DNA of 64,000 nucleotides from Pseudonocardia sp. ICBG1293 (GTDB lineage: Bacteria > Actinomycetota > Actinomycetes > Mycobacteriales > Pseudonocardiaceae): NCBI RefSeq assembly GCF_020131355.1, contig NZ_JAHLEL010000051.1:124001-188000 (forward strand), read 5' to 3'. Shown here in pieces: positions 1 to 7,382 of this stretch. The position numbers were made by a program, and so were the translations under genes. The stretch's first letter is position 1. Every line of letters begins with the position of its first letter. The notes under the pieces are model-generated. The model ran no database searches and was not told the DNA's origin. It saw nothing but the letters and a program-made list of their open reading frames with translations.

Positions 1-87
1 GTGGCCCGCGGCGCGCAGGGCCGGGACCACCCGCTCCCACGCCCACCCGCCGTGCCACGCGCCGTGGACCAGGAGGAACGTGCTCAC
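1..87 (-). CDS. Alpha/beta hydrolase, N-terminal fragment cut by the window edge
   Basis: The minus-strand frame reads VSTFLLVHGAWHGGWAWERV and then VPALRAAGH before leaving the window. The hydrophobic strand followed by HGAWHGGW is the oxyanion-hole region that opens plant-type esterase/hydroxynitrile-lyase-like alpha/beta hydrolases. The GTG start overlaps the stop of the upstream RraA-type aldolase by 4 nt (GTGA), so the two are translationally coupled. Only 29 residues are visible, so catalytic residues cannot be checked. Substrate unknown; context suggests hydrolysis of an ester or lactone of an aromatic-pathway intermediate (inference). Confidence 0.7.
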   Translation of the reverse strand, partial: MSTFLLVHGAWHGGWAWERVVPALRAAGH

Positions 88-791
88 GGGTGCTCCTGCT
101 CGTCGGCGGGGTCGTCGACGTAGCGGACGCCGAGCCGTTCCAGCAGGGGACGCATGCCGTAGACGTCGAGACCCAGCTCGCCCGCGCGGAACCGGCGACG
201 CTTGGCCTCCTCGTTCGCCTCGCGCGCGGCGGCGGCCTCGACGACCGACTCGGCCTCGGACAGCGGGACGCAGAGCACGCCGTCGTCGTCGGCGACGACG
301 ACGTCGCCGGGGGCCACCAGCTGCCCGGCCACCACGACCGGCACGTTGACCGATCCCGGGACCGCCTTCGCCGTGCCCTGCGCGTGCACCGCCCGCGACC
401 ACACCGGGAAGCCCATCGCCTGCAGGTCGGCGATGTCGCGCACCCCCGCGTCGGTGACCAGGCCGCGCACCCCGCGGTGCAGCAGCTGGGTGGCGAACAG
501 GTCGCCGAACATGCCGTCGGTGGATCGCGAGGTGGTGGCGACCACCAGGACGTCACCCGCCCGGCACTGCTCGATCGACGCGTGGATCATCAGGTTGTCG
601 CCGGGGTGGGACAGGACGGTGACCGCGCGCCCCGCGATCCGGGCCCCGGGGTAGATCGGGCGCAGCTCGGGACCGAGCAGCCCGCGGCGGCCGTGGGCCT
701 CGTGGGCGGTGGCGACACCACTCCTGGCCAGTGCGTCGACGACTTGGGTCGACGGCCCGCGCTTCGTCCGGACGATCACGTGGCCGGTCAC
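84..791 (-). CDS. RraA-family aldolase, probable 4-carboxy-4-hydroxy-2-oxoadipate (CHA) aldolase / oxaloacetate decarboxylase
   Basis: A 235-residue protein of the RraA-like fold. Recognisable segments are GMFGDLFATQLLHRGVRGLV, VTDAGVRDIADLQAMGFPVW and GDVVVADDDGVLCVP, which correspond to the conserved substrate/metal-binding parts of class II pyruvate aldolases of the LigK/GalC type. These cleave CHA to pyruvate and oxaloacetate at the end of the gallate/protocatechuate 4,5-cleavage pathway. The GTG start is chosen because it overlaps the upstream PIG-L gene stop by 4 nt (788-791). The PIG-L neighbour resembles 4-oxalomesaconate hydratase, the preceding step, which supports this role over an RNase E regulator (RraA proper). 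Cytosolic. Pathway assignment is inference; the family is clear. Confidence 0.8.
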   Translation of the reverse strand: MTGHVIVRTKRGPSTQVVDALARSGVATAHEAHGRRGLLGPELRPIYPGARIAGRAVTVLSHPGDNLMIHASIEQCRAGDVLVVATTSRSTDGMFGDLFATQLLHRGVRGLVTDAGVRDIADLQAMGFPVWSRAVHAQGTAKAVPGSVNVPVVVAGQLVAPGDVVVADDDGVLCVPLSEAESVVEAAAAREANEEAKRRRFRAGELGLDVYGMRPLLERLGVRYVDDPADEQEHP

Positions 792-1528
792 AGCAGCACG
801 TCCCCGACGATCGGGAACACCCGCTGGTAGGCCTCGGCCTGCACGATCGACCTGGCGCCGCCGTTCCGGACGGCCTGCACCCCCCGGCGCAGGCCGAGAT
901 CGGTGTAGTACTGCACGAGGTGCGACTGCGCTCCCATGCACTCCATGGCCTTGCGCTTGCGGTCGAACACCGGGGTGATGTCCAGCAGCAGGTCGGGGCC
1001 GAAGCCACACTGCTCGGGCTGGTGTGGTTCGAACTGCAGCACCTGCGGTGCTCCGATCGGGCTCGTCGAACGGTCGTGGCCCGCGGCCTGCGCGACCTGC
1101 CGGGCGAGCAGCGTCGCCTCGTGCGCGGCGTCGTGATCGCGGTTGTACGGGTCGTTCGCGACATGGGTGAGCAGCACCTCGGGCTGCGCCGACCGCATCG
1201 CGCCGACGATGCGGTCGAGCCCGGCGTCGTCGATACGCAACGGGTAGTCGCCCAGGTCGAGGAAGGAGATCGCGGCACCGAGGGTTGCGGCGGCCGCCTC
1301 GGCCTCCGAGCGCCTGCCCGCCTTCGCCTTCTCCAGGGTCATGCCCTCCTGCCGCCACAGGCCCTGGGACTCCCCGCGCTCGCCGTAGCTCAGACAGACG
1401 ATGCGCACGTCGTAGCCGCGCTCGGCGTAGAGGGCGAGCGCTCCGCCCGCGCGCCAGACGAAGTCACCGGAGTGGGCACTGACCACCAGTACGGAGGGTC
1501 GTTTCTCATCAGCCATCGCTGCAGCCAT
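788..1528 (-). CDS. PIG-L/LmbE-family protein, probable 4-oxalomesaconate hydratase (GalB-like)
   Basis: About 246 residues. The N-terminal motif is VVSAHSGDFVWRAGGALALY rather than the deacetylase-type AHPDDE, and a second zinc-ligand block NDPYNRDHDAAHEAT follows. The AHxxDFVWRAGG form is typical of the PIG-L branch that acts as 4-oxalomesaconate hydratase in gallate catabolism rather than as an N-deacetylase. It is coupled by a 4-nt overlap to the RraA-type aldolase that would use its product. Start is uncertain: ATG at 1528 has AGAAAGG close upstream, a second ATG at 1516 gives 242 residues, and the frame opens further upstream. The ring-cleavage dioxygenase is not in the window. Confidence 0.75.
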   Translation of the reverse strand: MAAAMADEKRPSVLVVSAHSGDFVWRAGGALALYAERGYDVRIVCLSYGERGESQGLWRQEGMTLEKAKAGRRSEAEAAAATLGAAISFLDLGDYPLRIDDAGLDRIVGAMRSAQPEVLLTHVANDPYNRDHDAAHEATLLARQVAQAAGHDRSTSPIGAPQVLQFEPHQPEQCGFGPDLLLDITPVFDRKRKAMECMGAQSHLVQYYTDLGLRRGVQAVRNGGARSIVQAEAYQRVFPIVGDVLL

Positions 1529-1699
1529 CGCCTTTCTCGGCCGATCGGGTCGGGCCACCGCGCGTCCACGATGGCGCCGAGCACGACGCTAGGCACGGGC
1601 CCGGAACGCGGTAATGCGCGAATGACCGGACCGGTGCGGAGCCTCGGCCGGTGAGCCCTACGTCATTCGTCGTGGTGGCGGCGCGGCGCCGCGGCCCGG

Positions 1700-2005
1700 T
1701 ACCCGGAGTGGGCGGCGGTCGCCCCGCCCGCGGCCCTCCTGCTCTTCCACGCAGGGGGCGCGGCCTCCGGCGGATCGAGCCTGGCGGCCTACGCCTACCC
1801 GAGCAGGCTGCGGACGCCTTGCACCGGCGTGACGATGGCGCCGGCCTCGGGCGCCGTGGCCGTCGGCCTGTTCTGTCACCCGCTGCCGCAGGAGACCGGC
1901 GGTGTGGGCGGCGCCATCCTCGTGACGGCGCTCGTCCCCGCGCTCGTCCCCGCGGCCGGGGCCGTGGTCGCGACCGTGATCCGCTGGGACCCCGAACGGG
2001 ACGCG
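1700..2005 (+). pseudogene. Decayed C-terminal remnant of an MFS transporter
   Basis: This stretch of the 640-bp gap between the GalB-like gene and the MHS transporter reads as a membrane-protein tail in one frame: YPEWAAVAPPAALLLFHAGG, then AAYAYPSRLRTPCTGVTMA, then QETGGVGGAILVTALVPALV and ending near RWDPERD. The YPSRLR-TG pattern matches the cytoplasmic loop motif YPTRxRxTG of aromatic-acid/metabolite symporters, followed by the last two helices. No start codon, no N-terminal two thirds, and the frame runs on out of register into the next gene. I take it as a residue of an older aromatic-acid permease replaced by the intact transporter downstream. Confidence 0.55.
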
Positions 2006-2198
2006 CCCCCACCGTCTCCGCGGTCGGAGCCCCCCGGTGACGGGGCACGGGGAGTACGTCATCCGTCCCGACCCGGCACGGCGGCTGCGCCGGGCGTGAC
2101 CGGTCATTGCTCGGTGGTCGCCGTCGGATGCTCCTTGCAAGCATCGGTGCGGCGCCGGAGTGGGGCGTCGTCGTGCCACCTCAGTGAAGAGGAGCAAC

Positions 2199-3590
2199 AT
2201 GAGCGAGCCAGCCTCCGCGATGTCCGAGCGCCAGTCCCGACGGGTCGCCTTCGCGACACTCATCGGGACCACGATCGAGCTCTACGACTTCTTCATCTAC
2301 GCGACCATCGCCTCGCTGGTCTTCTCCCAGGTGTTCTTCGCGCCCGCGGGGGCCGGTGTCGCCCAGCTCCTGTCCTTCGCCACCATCGGCATCAGCTTCG
2401 TCTTCCGGCCGCTGGGCGCGTTCCTCGCGGGCCACCTCGGCGATCGCGTCGGCCGACGCACGATGCTGGTCGCGACGCTGGTCCTCATGGGCGGGGCGAC
2501 CACGGCCATCGGCCTGTTGCCGACGTTCGAGACCGCAGGCGTGCTCGCCCCCGTCCTCCTGCTGCTCCTGCGCATCCTCCAGGGCATCGCCGCAGGTGGC
2601 GAATGGGGAGGCGCCGTGCTGATGGCGGTCGAGCACGCACCACGCGGGTGGCGCGGCCGCGCGGGCGCCTTCCCCCAGCTCGGATCGCCGCTCGGCATGA
2701 TCCTCGCCTCCGGCGTCACGGCCCTGATGACCGGCGTGATCTCGCCCGGCCAGGCCTTCCTCGACTGGGGGTGGCGGATCCCGTTCCTGTTCAGCGTGGT
2801 GCTGATCGTGATCGGCTTCGTCGTGCGGCTCTCGGTCGACGAGAGCCCGGTCTTCGCCGAGATGGCCGCGAAGCGGGCCCGCAGCAAGACCCCGGTCGTC
2901 GAGCTGTTCCGCAGGCACTGGGCGCTCGTGCTGCTCGCCGCGCTGATCATGGCGGGCAACAACGCCGGGGGCTACGTGACCATGGGCGGCTTCCTCTCGA
3001 GCTACACGACCGACCCGGACGGACCCTTCGGGCTCGACCGGACGTCGGTGCTGCTGGCGATCACGGGCGCGGCCGTGGTCTGGGCGTTCACCACGTACGC
3101 CGCGGGGGTGCTCGCCGACCGCATCGGCCGCAGGCGGATCAACCTGATCGGCTACGGCTGTCTGATCCTGGCGGTCTTCCCGATGTTCGCCCTGGTGTCG
3201 ACCGGGAGCGTCTGGCTGCTGTTCGTCGGGGTCTCCCTGTTCACCTTCGGCTCCGGCCTCGCCTTCGGCGGGCAGGCGGCCTGGTACACGGAGCTCTTCC
3301 CGGCATCGGTGCGGTATTCGGGTGTCGCCATCTCCTTCGCCATCGGTTCGATCATTGGCGGTGCGTTCGCCCCGCTCATCGCCTCCGCGGTGCTGCAGTC
3401 CACCGGGACCCTGTACGCGGTGGCCTTCTACCTCCTGGGCATGTTCGTCCTCGCGACGATCGCATGCGTGCTGCTCCGTGACCGGCCCGACATCGACCTC
3501 GGCCCGGACAACCAGGCCGAGCAGGAACGCGGTGCCACGGTGTTCGACCGACGGCCCCTGCAGCCCGCGGACTCTCCCGCGTCGCTCTGA
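2199..3590 (+). CDS. MHS-family MFS transporter (aromatic/organic acid:H+ symporter)
   Basis: 463 residues with about 12 predicted membrane segments. Signatures of the metabolite:H+ symporter branch are visible: TTIELYDFFIYATIASLVFS in TM1, GHLGDRVGRRTML between TM2 and TM3, LQGIAAGGEWGGAVLMAVEH in TM4-5, and LADRIGRRRINL in the second half. The ATG at 2199 is preceded by GAAGAGGAG at good spacing, which decides the start. It sits between a minus-strand aromatic-acid pathway and plus-strand ThDP-enzyme/dehydrogenase genes, so its cargo is probably an aromatic or oxo-acid (inference). Inner membrane. Confidence 0.85.
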   Translation: MSEPASAMSERQSRRVAFATLIGTTIELYDFFIYATIASLVFSQVFFAPAGAGVAQLLSFATIGISFVFRPLGAFLAGHLGDRVGRRTMLVATLVLMGGATTAIGLLPTFETAGVLAPVLLLLLRILQGIAAGGEWGGAVLMAVEHAPRGWRGRAGAFPQLGSPLGMILASGVTALMTGVISPGQAFLDWGWRIPFLFSVVLIVIGFVVRLSVDESPVFAEMAAKRARSKTPVVELFRRHWALVLLAALIMAGNNAGGYVTMGGFLSSYTTDPDGPFGLDRTSVLLAITGAAVVWAFTTYAAGVLADRIGRRRINLIGYGCLILAVFPMFALVSTGSVWLLFVGVSLFTFGSGLAFGGQAAWYTELFPASVRYSGVAISFAIGSIIGGAFAPLIASAVLQSTGTLYAVAFYLLGMFVLATIACVLLRDRPDIDLGPDNQAEQERGATVFDRRPLQPADSPASL

Positions 3591-3658
3591 TCCCGATCCG
3601 CACGACCGGCGGCGGGCTCCCCGTCGTCTCCCGACCAGCGAAGGGCACCGGTGAACCC

Positions 3659-5324
3659 GTGGCGACCGAATCGACCCGGTCCGAACCCACCGTCGCAGCC
3701 GCGGCGGCCGAGATCCTCCGATCCGAGGGCGTGACCTACCTACCCGCCTACCCGCTGAACCCGCTCATCGAGGCCGCGGCGGGCCTGGGGATCCGTCCGG
3801 TGATCGTCCGGCAGGAGCGGGTCGGCGTCCACCTGGCGGATGCCATCAGCCGGCTCGGCGACACCGTCGGCGTGACCTGCATGCAGTCCGGGCCGGGCAT
3901 CGAGAACGCGTTCGGCGCCGTTGCGCAGGCCTACGCCGAGGGCGTCCCGCTCGTCGTCATCCCGGGGGGAGCGCCCCGGGCCGAGGCATGGGTCCCGCCC
4001 GCGTTCAACGCGGCGCTGAACTTCCGGCACGTGACGAAGGCGACCGAGCAGGTCACGACGGGCGCCGGGCTCGTCCCCGCGCTGCGCCGCGCGTTCACCC
4101 AGGCCCGCAACGGCCGCCCCGGTCCGGTGCTCGTCGAGATCCCGGCGGACGTCTGGGACGAGGCGGCGCCCGGCCTGGAGACCTACACGCCGTCGCGCCG
4201 CGCGCGTTCGGCGCCCGACACCGGGTCGGTGGAGGCCGCGGCCCGCGCCCTGGTCGACGCCGACCGGCCGCTGCTCTACGCGGGCCAGGGTGTGCACCGC
4301 GCGAAGGCGTGGCGACAGCTGCGCGAGCTCGCGGAACTCCTCGAGGCGCCGGTGACGACCAGCATCGAGGGGAAGAGCGCGTTCCCCGAGACCCACCCGC
4401 TCGCCCTGGGCTCGGGCGGGGTCGCCATGCCGCGCGCGGTGTTCGAGCACGTGCGGGACGCGGACGTCGTGTTCGGTGTCGGGGCCAGTTTCTCCTCGAC
4501 CCCGTTCGGGATCCGGTTCCCCACCGCGGGGAAGAGCTTCGTCCACAACACCGCCGACCCCGGCGACCTGGGCAAGAACATCCCGGCCGAACACGCCCTG
4601 CTGGGGGACACCGCGCTCACCCTCGACCTCCTGCTCGAGGCGGTGGCCGACCACCTCGCCCGTCCCCGCGGCCGTGCCGAGGAGGTGGCCGGGCGGATCC
4701 GGGCGCAGAACGGGCCGTGGCTCGACGAGTGGCGACCCCTCCTGACCAGTACCGCGACGCCGTTGTCGCCCTACCGCGTGATCTGGGACCTCCTGCACAC
4801 CGTCGACGTCGAGCGGACCACGATCACCCACGACGCGGGCAGCCCGCGGGACGAGCTGACCCCGTTCTGGCGGTCGGTGGCCCCCCACAGCTATCTGGGC
4901 TGGGGGAAGTCCACCCAGCTCGGCTACGGCCTCGGCCTGGCGATGGGCGCCAAGCTCGCGCAGCCCGAGCGGCTGTGCATCAACGTGTGGGGCGCCGCCG
5001 CCATCGGCATGACGGGCATGGACCTCGAGACCTGCGCGCGCGCCGGCATCCCGGTCCTGTCGATCCTGTTCAACAACTCCGCCATGGCGATGGAGGACCG
5101 GATCATGGCCACCTCCCGTGAGCGCTTCGCCAGCACCGACATCACCGGCGAGTACGCGGAGATGGCGCGGGCCTTCGGCCTGCACGCCGAGCGCGTCGCC
5201 ACGCCCGCCGAGATCGCGCAAGGCCGTCGCCGCGACCGAGGACGGCACACCGGCGCTCCTGGAGTTCGTCACCACCCGGGAGAAGACCTACTCGACCTTC
5301 GACTACGCCACCTACCAGGGCTGA
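3659..5324 (+). pseudogene. ThDP-dependent enzyme (acetolactate-synthase/benzoylformate-decarboxylase fold), frameshifted and lacking the metal-binding Asp
   Basis: The frame gives a full ThDP-enzyme: N-terminal Pyr domain with the catalytic Glu in RQERVGVHLADA, a central domain, and the C-terminal PP domain with SYLGWGKSTQLGYGLGLAMG. Near 5213-5219 the frame is lost; the last residues (KAVAATEDGTPALLEFVTTR to DYATYQG) continue one base out of phase, so the product needs a shift to reach about 555 residues. The ThDP motif reads VWGAAAIGMTGMDLE, with Ala at residue 446 where GDxx normally supplies the Mg2+-binding Asp (GCC in place of GAC), followed by FNNSAM. Both defects suggest loss of function. 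It precedes the dehydrogenase by 9 nt. The intact ancestor was probably a 2-oxoacid decarboxylase/ligase. Confidence 0.75.
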
Positions 5325-5333
5325 GGGGGAACC

Positions 5334-6326
5334 GTGCGCGCAGCACAGATGGTCGCTCCGGGACGTCTCGAGACCGTCGAGGTCCCGATCCCGGAGCCCG
5401 GGGAGGGCGAGGTCCTCGTCCGTACGCACCGTGCCTCGATCTGTGGAAGCGACCTCCACGTCGTCTTCGACGGCTTCTACGCCGGCGGGTACCCCGCCCC
5501 GCCCGGCTTCCCCGGACACGAGGGCGTCGGCGTGGTGGAACGGTCCCGCTCGGCCGATTTCGCCCCCGGCGACGCGGTCCTCGTGGCGCCGGTCCCGCAC
5601 GCGGCGGGCTGCTTCGCCCAGTGGCAGGTCGTCTCCGAGCGCTCGCTGGTGACCCTGCCCCCGGACGGCGACCTCGACCGGCTGCTGATGGCCCAGCAGC
5701 TGGGCACCACGATCTACGCCATGCGCCGGTTCTGGCCCTCGACCATGGGCAGCGGCGAAGGGCGCTCGGTGGCGATCTGCGGCGCCGGGTCGGCCGGGTT
5801 GTTCTTCACCCAGCTGGCCCGCCGGGCGGGGTTCAGCTCCGTGCTCATCGCCGACAAGGCGCCGTCGCGGGTGGCGCTCGCGGCCGCATTCACGGTGGAC
5901 GCCGCAGTGGACGTCGCGCAGACCCCGTTCGAGGACGCCGTCGCCGAGATGACCGGCGGGGTGGGAGCCGACCTGGTCATCGAGGCCGCGGGCTACGACG
6001 AGACGCGCATCCAGTGTCTGCGCGCCGTCCGGCCGCAGGGCCGGATCGGGCACTTCGGTTTCCCGGAGCGGCCCAGCGGGCCGACGCCCTGGGACTTCGC
6101 GGAGGCCTGGGCCAAGCAACCGTCCATCGAGCACAACCACAGCACCCAGCTCGAGCCGGGCCTCACCGCGTTCCGCGAGGCCGTGGACCTCATCCACTCC
6201 GGGGCCGTCGACGTGACCCCGTTCCTCGAGCCGGTCTACCGGCTCGAGGACACCCAGCAGGCGTTCGAGGCGGCCCGCGACCAGCGGGGCGGGAAAGTCA
6301 CGGTCGACCTCTCCGGCGCGGTCTGA
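5334..6326 (+). CDS. Zinc-type medium-chain alcohol dehydrogenase
   Basis: 330 residues of the MDR superfamily. Catalytic-zinc ligands are visible in ASICGSDLHVV and GFPGHEGVGVVE; the nucleotide-binding site is AICGAGSAGLFFTQLARRAG, followed by GADLVIEAAG. The usual four-Cys structural-zinc loop is absent (VPHAAGCFAQW occupies that region), as in sorbitol/threonine-dehydrogenase-like subgroups. GTG start with GAGGGGGA 3 nt upstream. It follows the broken ThDP enzyme directly, suggesting an original two-gene unit in which an aldehyde or acyloin made by the ThDP enzyme was oxidised or reduced here (inference). Substrate not identifiable. Confidence 0.8.
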   Translation: MRAAQMVAPGRLETVEVPIPEPGEGEVLVRTHRASICGSDLHVVFDGFYAGGYPAPPGFPGHEGVGVVERSRSADFAPGDAVLVAPVPHAAGCFAQWQVVSERSLVTLPPDGDLDRLLMAQQLGTTIYAMRRFWPSTMGSGEGRSVAICGAGSAGLFFTQLARRAGFSSVLIADKAPSRVALAAAFTVDAAVDVAQTPFEDAVAEMTGGVGADLVIEAAGYDETRIQCLRAVRPQGRIGHFGFPERPSGPTPWDFAEAWAKQPSIEHNHSTQLEPGLTAFREAVDLIHSGAVDVTPFLEPVYRLEDTQQAFEAARDQRGGKVTVDLSGAV

Positions 6327-6362
6327 CACGGGAGGTCGTCCCGGAGCCGCGGACCGGACACA

Positions 6363-6400
6363 CCGCAGGGGGTAGGACGGTGACGTCCTACCCCCTGCGG
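6363..6400. terminator. Perfect 16-bp hairpin, probable bidirectional terminator
   Basis: Arms CCGCAGGGGGTAGGAC and its exact complement flank the 6-nt loop GGTGAC. It lies between the dehydrogenase stop and the 3' end of the convergent tRNA genes, so it can end both transcripts. No T-run follows, as is common in actinobacteria. Confidence 0.8.
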
Positions 6401-6406
6401 ATCACG

Positions 6407-6482
6407 TGGTGCGCCGTCAGGGACTCGAACCCCGAACCCGCTGGTTAAGAGCCAGCTGCTCTGCCAATTGAGCTAACGGCGC
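6407..6482 (-). tRNA. tRNA-Lys (anticodon CTT)
   Basis: Cloverleaf on the minus strand: acceptor GCGCCGT pairs with ACGGCGC, D-arm GCTCAATTGGCAGAGC, anticodon stem GCTGG/CCAGC with loop CTCTTAA giving anticodon CTT, and T-arm GGGGTTCGAGTCCC. The discriminator is A and the CCA end is encoded (6407-6409). Confidence 0.97.
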
Positions 6483-6531
6483 ATGTGTACTTGTCCGTCG
6501 CACAGCTCTGCTGCTGCAGAATCGGCGACCG

Positions 6532-6605
6532 GGTGAGTGACGGGACTTGAACCCGCGGCCCCCTGGACCACAACCAGGTGCTCTACCAACTGAGCTACAC
6601 CCACC
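6532..6605 (-). tRNA. tRNA-His (anticodon GTG)
   Basis: Minus-strand cloverleaf with acceptor GTGGGTG/CACTCAC (one G-T pair), D-arm GCTCAGTTGGTAGAGC, anticodon stem CCTGG/CCAGG with loop TTGTGGT giving GTG, and T-arm GCGGGTTCAAGTCCCGT. A G at -1 (6605) faces C73 (6532), the His identity pair. CCA is not encoded. It lies 49 bp upstream of tRNA-Lys and is probably co-transcribed with it. Confidence 0.97.
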
Positions 6606-6643
6606 ATCGCGATCTCCCGGGCACTCCCGGAAGCGCTGGAGGA

Positions 6644-6649
6644 ACTATA
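6644..6649 (-). promoter_or_regulatory. Putative -10 element of the tRNA-His/tRNA-Lys transcript
   Basis: TATAGT on the minus strand about 39 nt before the tRNA-His 5' end, the only TANNNT-like hexamer in the gap between orn and the tRNA pair. No convincing -35 is seen in the GC-rich sequence upstream. Confidence 0.45.
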
Positions 6650-6670
6650 GACCGGGGCCCCCGGGGCTCC

Positions 6671-7303
6671 TCAGCCGGGGGTCGTACCGGCCTGCGGGGG
6701 CGCCGCGACGTGCGCGACCGCCGCTGCGGCGGCCTGCGCCTGCTCGGTCGTCGGGCCGGGCGGCGCGACGAACAGCGCCTGCCGGTAGTAGGCCAGCTCG
6801 CGGATGGACTCGCGGATGTCGGCGAGCGCGCGGTGCGCCAGGCCCTTCTCCGGCTTGGCGTAGAACACCCGCGGGAACCAGCGCCGCGCCAGCTCCTTCA
6901 CCGAGCTGACGTCGATCATCCGGTAGTGCAGGTAGGCGTCCAGCTCGGTCATGTCCCGTGCGATGAACCCGCGGTCGGTGGCGATCGAGTTGCCGGCCAG
7001 CGGCGCGGAGCGGGCGTCCGGGACATGGGTGCGGATGTAGTCGAGCACCATCTTCTCGGCCTGCTCGACGGTGACCGTCGCCCGGCGGACCTCCTCGGTC
7101 AGCCCGGAACGGGCGTGCATGTCGCGCACGACCTCGGGCATCGCGTCGAGCTTCGCGTCGTCGCAGGCGATGACGACGTCGACGCCCTCGCCGAGGATGT
7201 TCAGGTCGCCGTCGGTGACGAGCGCCGCGATCTCGACCAGGGCATCGGACCCCAGGTCGAGCCCGGTCATCTCGCAGTCGATCCACACCAGCCGGTCGGT
7301 CAT
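6671..7303 (-). CDS. orn: Oligoribonuclease
   Basis: 210 residues, DEDDh 3'-5' exonuclease that degrades the shortest RNA fragments and linear di-GMP in the cytosol. The active-site residues are visible: [11 protein letters not shown] (D, E), [13 protein letters not shown] (D) and [13 protein letters not shown] (H, D). A C-terminal Ala/Pro-rich tail of about 25 residues ([18 protein letters not shown]) extends beyond the usual length. I choose the ATG at 7303 because TAGTCT lies 6 nt upstream, the spacing of a leaderless actinobacterial promoter; a GTG 6 nt earlier (7309) would be inside that window. Confidence 0.95.
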   Translation of the reverse strand: MTDRLVWIDCEMTGLDLGSDALVEIAALVTDGDLNILGEGVDVVIACDDAKLDAMPEVVRDMHARSGLTEEVRRATVTVEQAEKMVLDYIRTHVPDARSAPLAGNSIATDRGFIARDMTELDAYLHYRMIDVSSVKELARRWFPRVFYAKPEKGLAHRALADIRESIRELAYYRQALFVAPPGPTTEQAQAAAAAVAHVAAPPQAGTTPG

Positions 7304-7309
7304 CGCCAC

Positions 7310-7315
7310 AGACTA
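7310..7315 (-). promoter_or_regulatory. -10 element of a leaderless orn transcript
   Basis: TAGTCT on the minus strand with 6 nt to the ATG at 7303, so transcription would start at or next to the start codon. Confidence 0.55.
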
Positions 7316-7370
7316 GGTGACATCGCCCGGGTGGGCGCGCGCCTGCGCCGTCACCGTCGGGGGAGTGGCC

Positions 7371-7376
7371 TAGGCT
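7371..7376 (+). promoter_or_regulatory. -10 element of a leaderless transcript
   Basis: TAGGCT with 6 nt to the GTG at 7383. It supports that start and a leaderless mRNA for the HerA-like ATPase. Confidence 0.55.
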
Positions 7377-7382
7377 CGGCGC

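Noticed and set aside
3659-6448. A 929-codon plus-strand frame joining the ThDP enzyme to sequence past the dehydrogenase gene
   Set aside because: After about residue 520 it is Arg/Gly/Pro-rich read-through out of frame with the real ThDP C-terminus and the dehydrogenase; it results from the frameshift near 5215.
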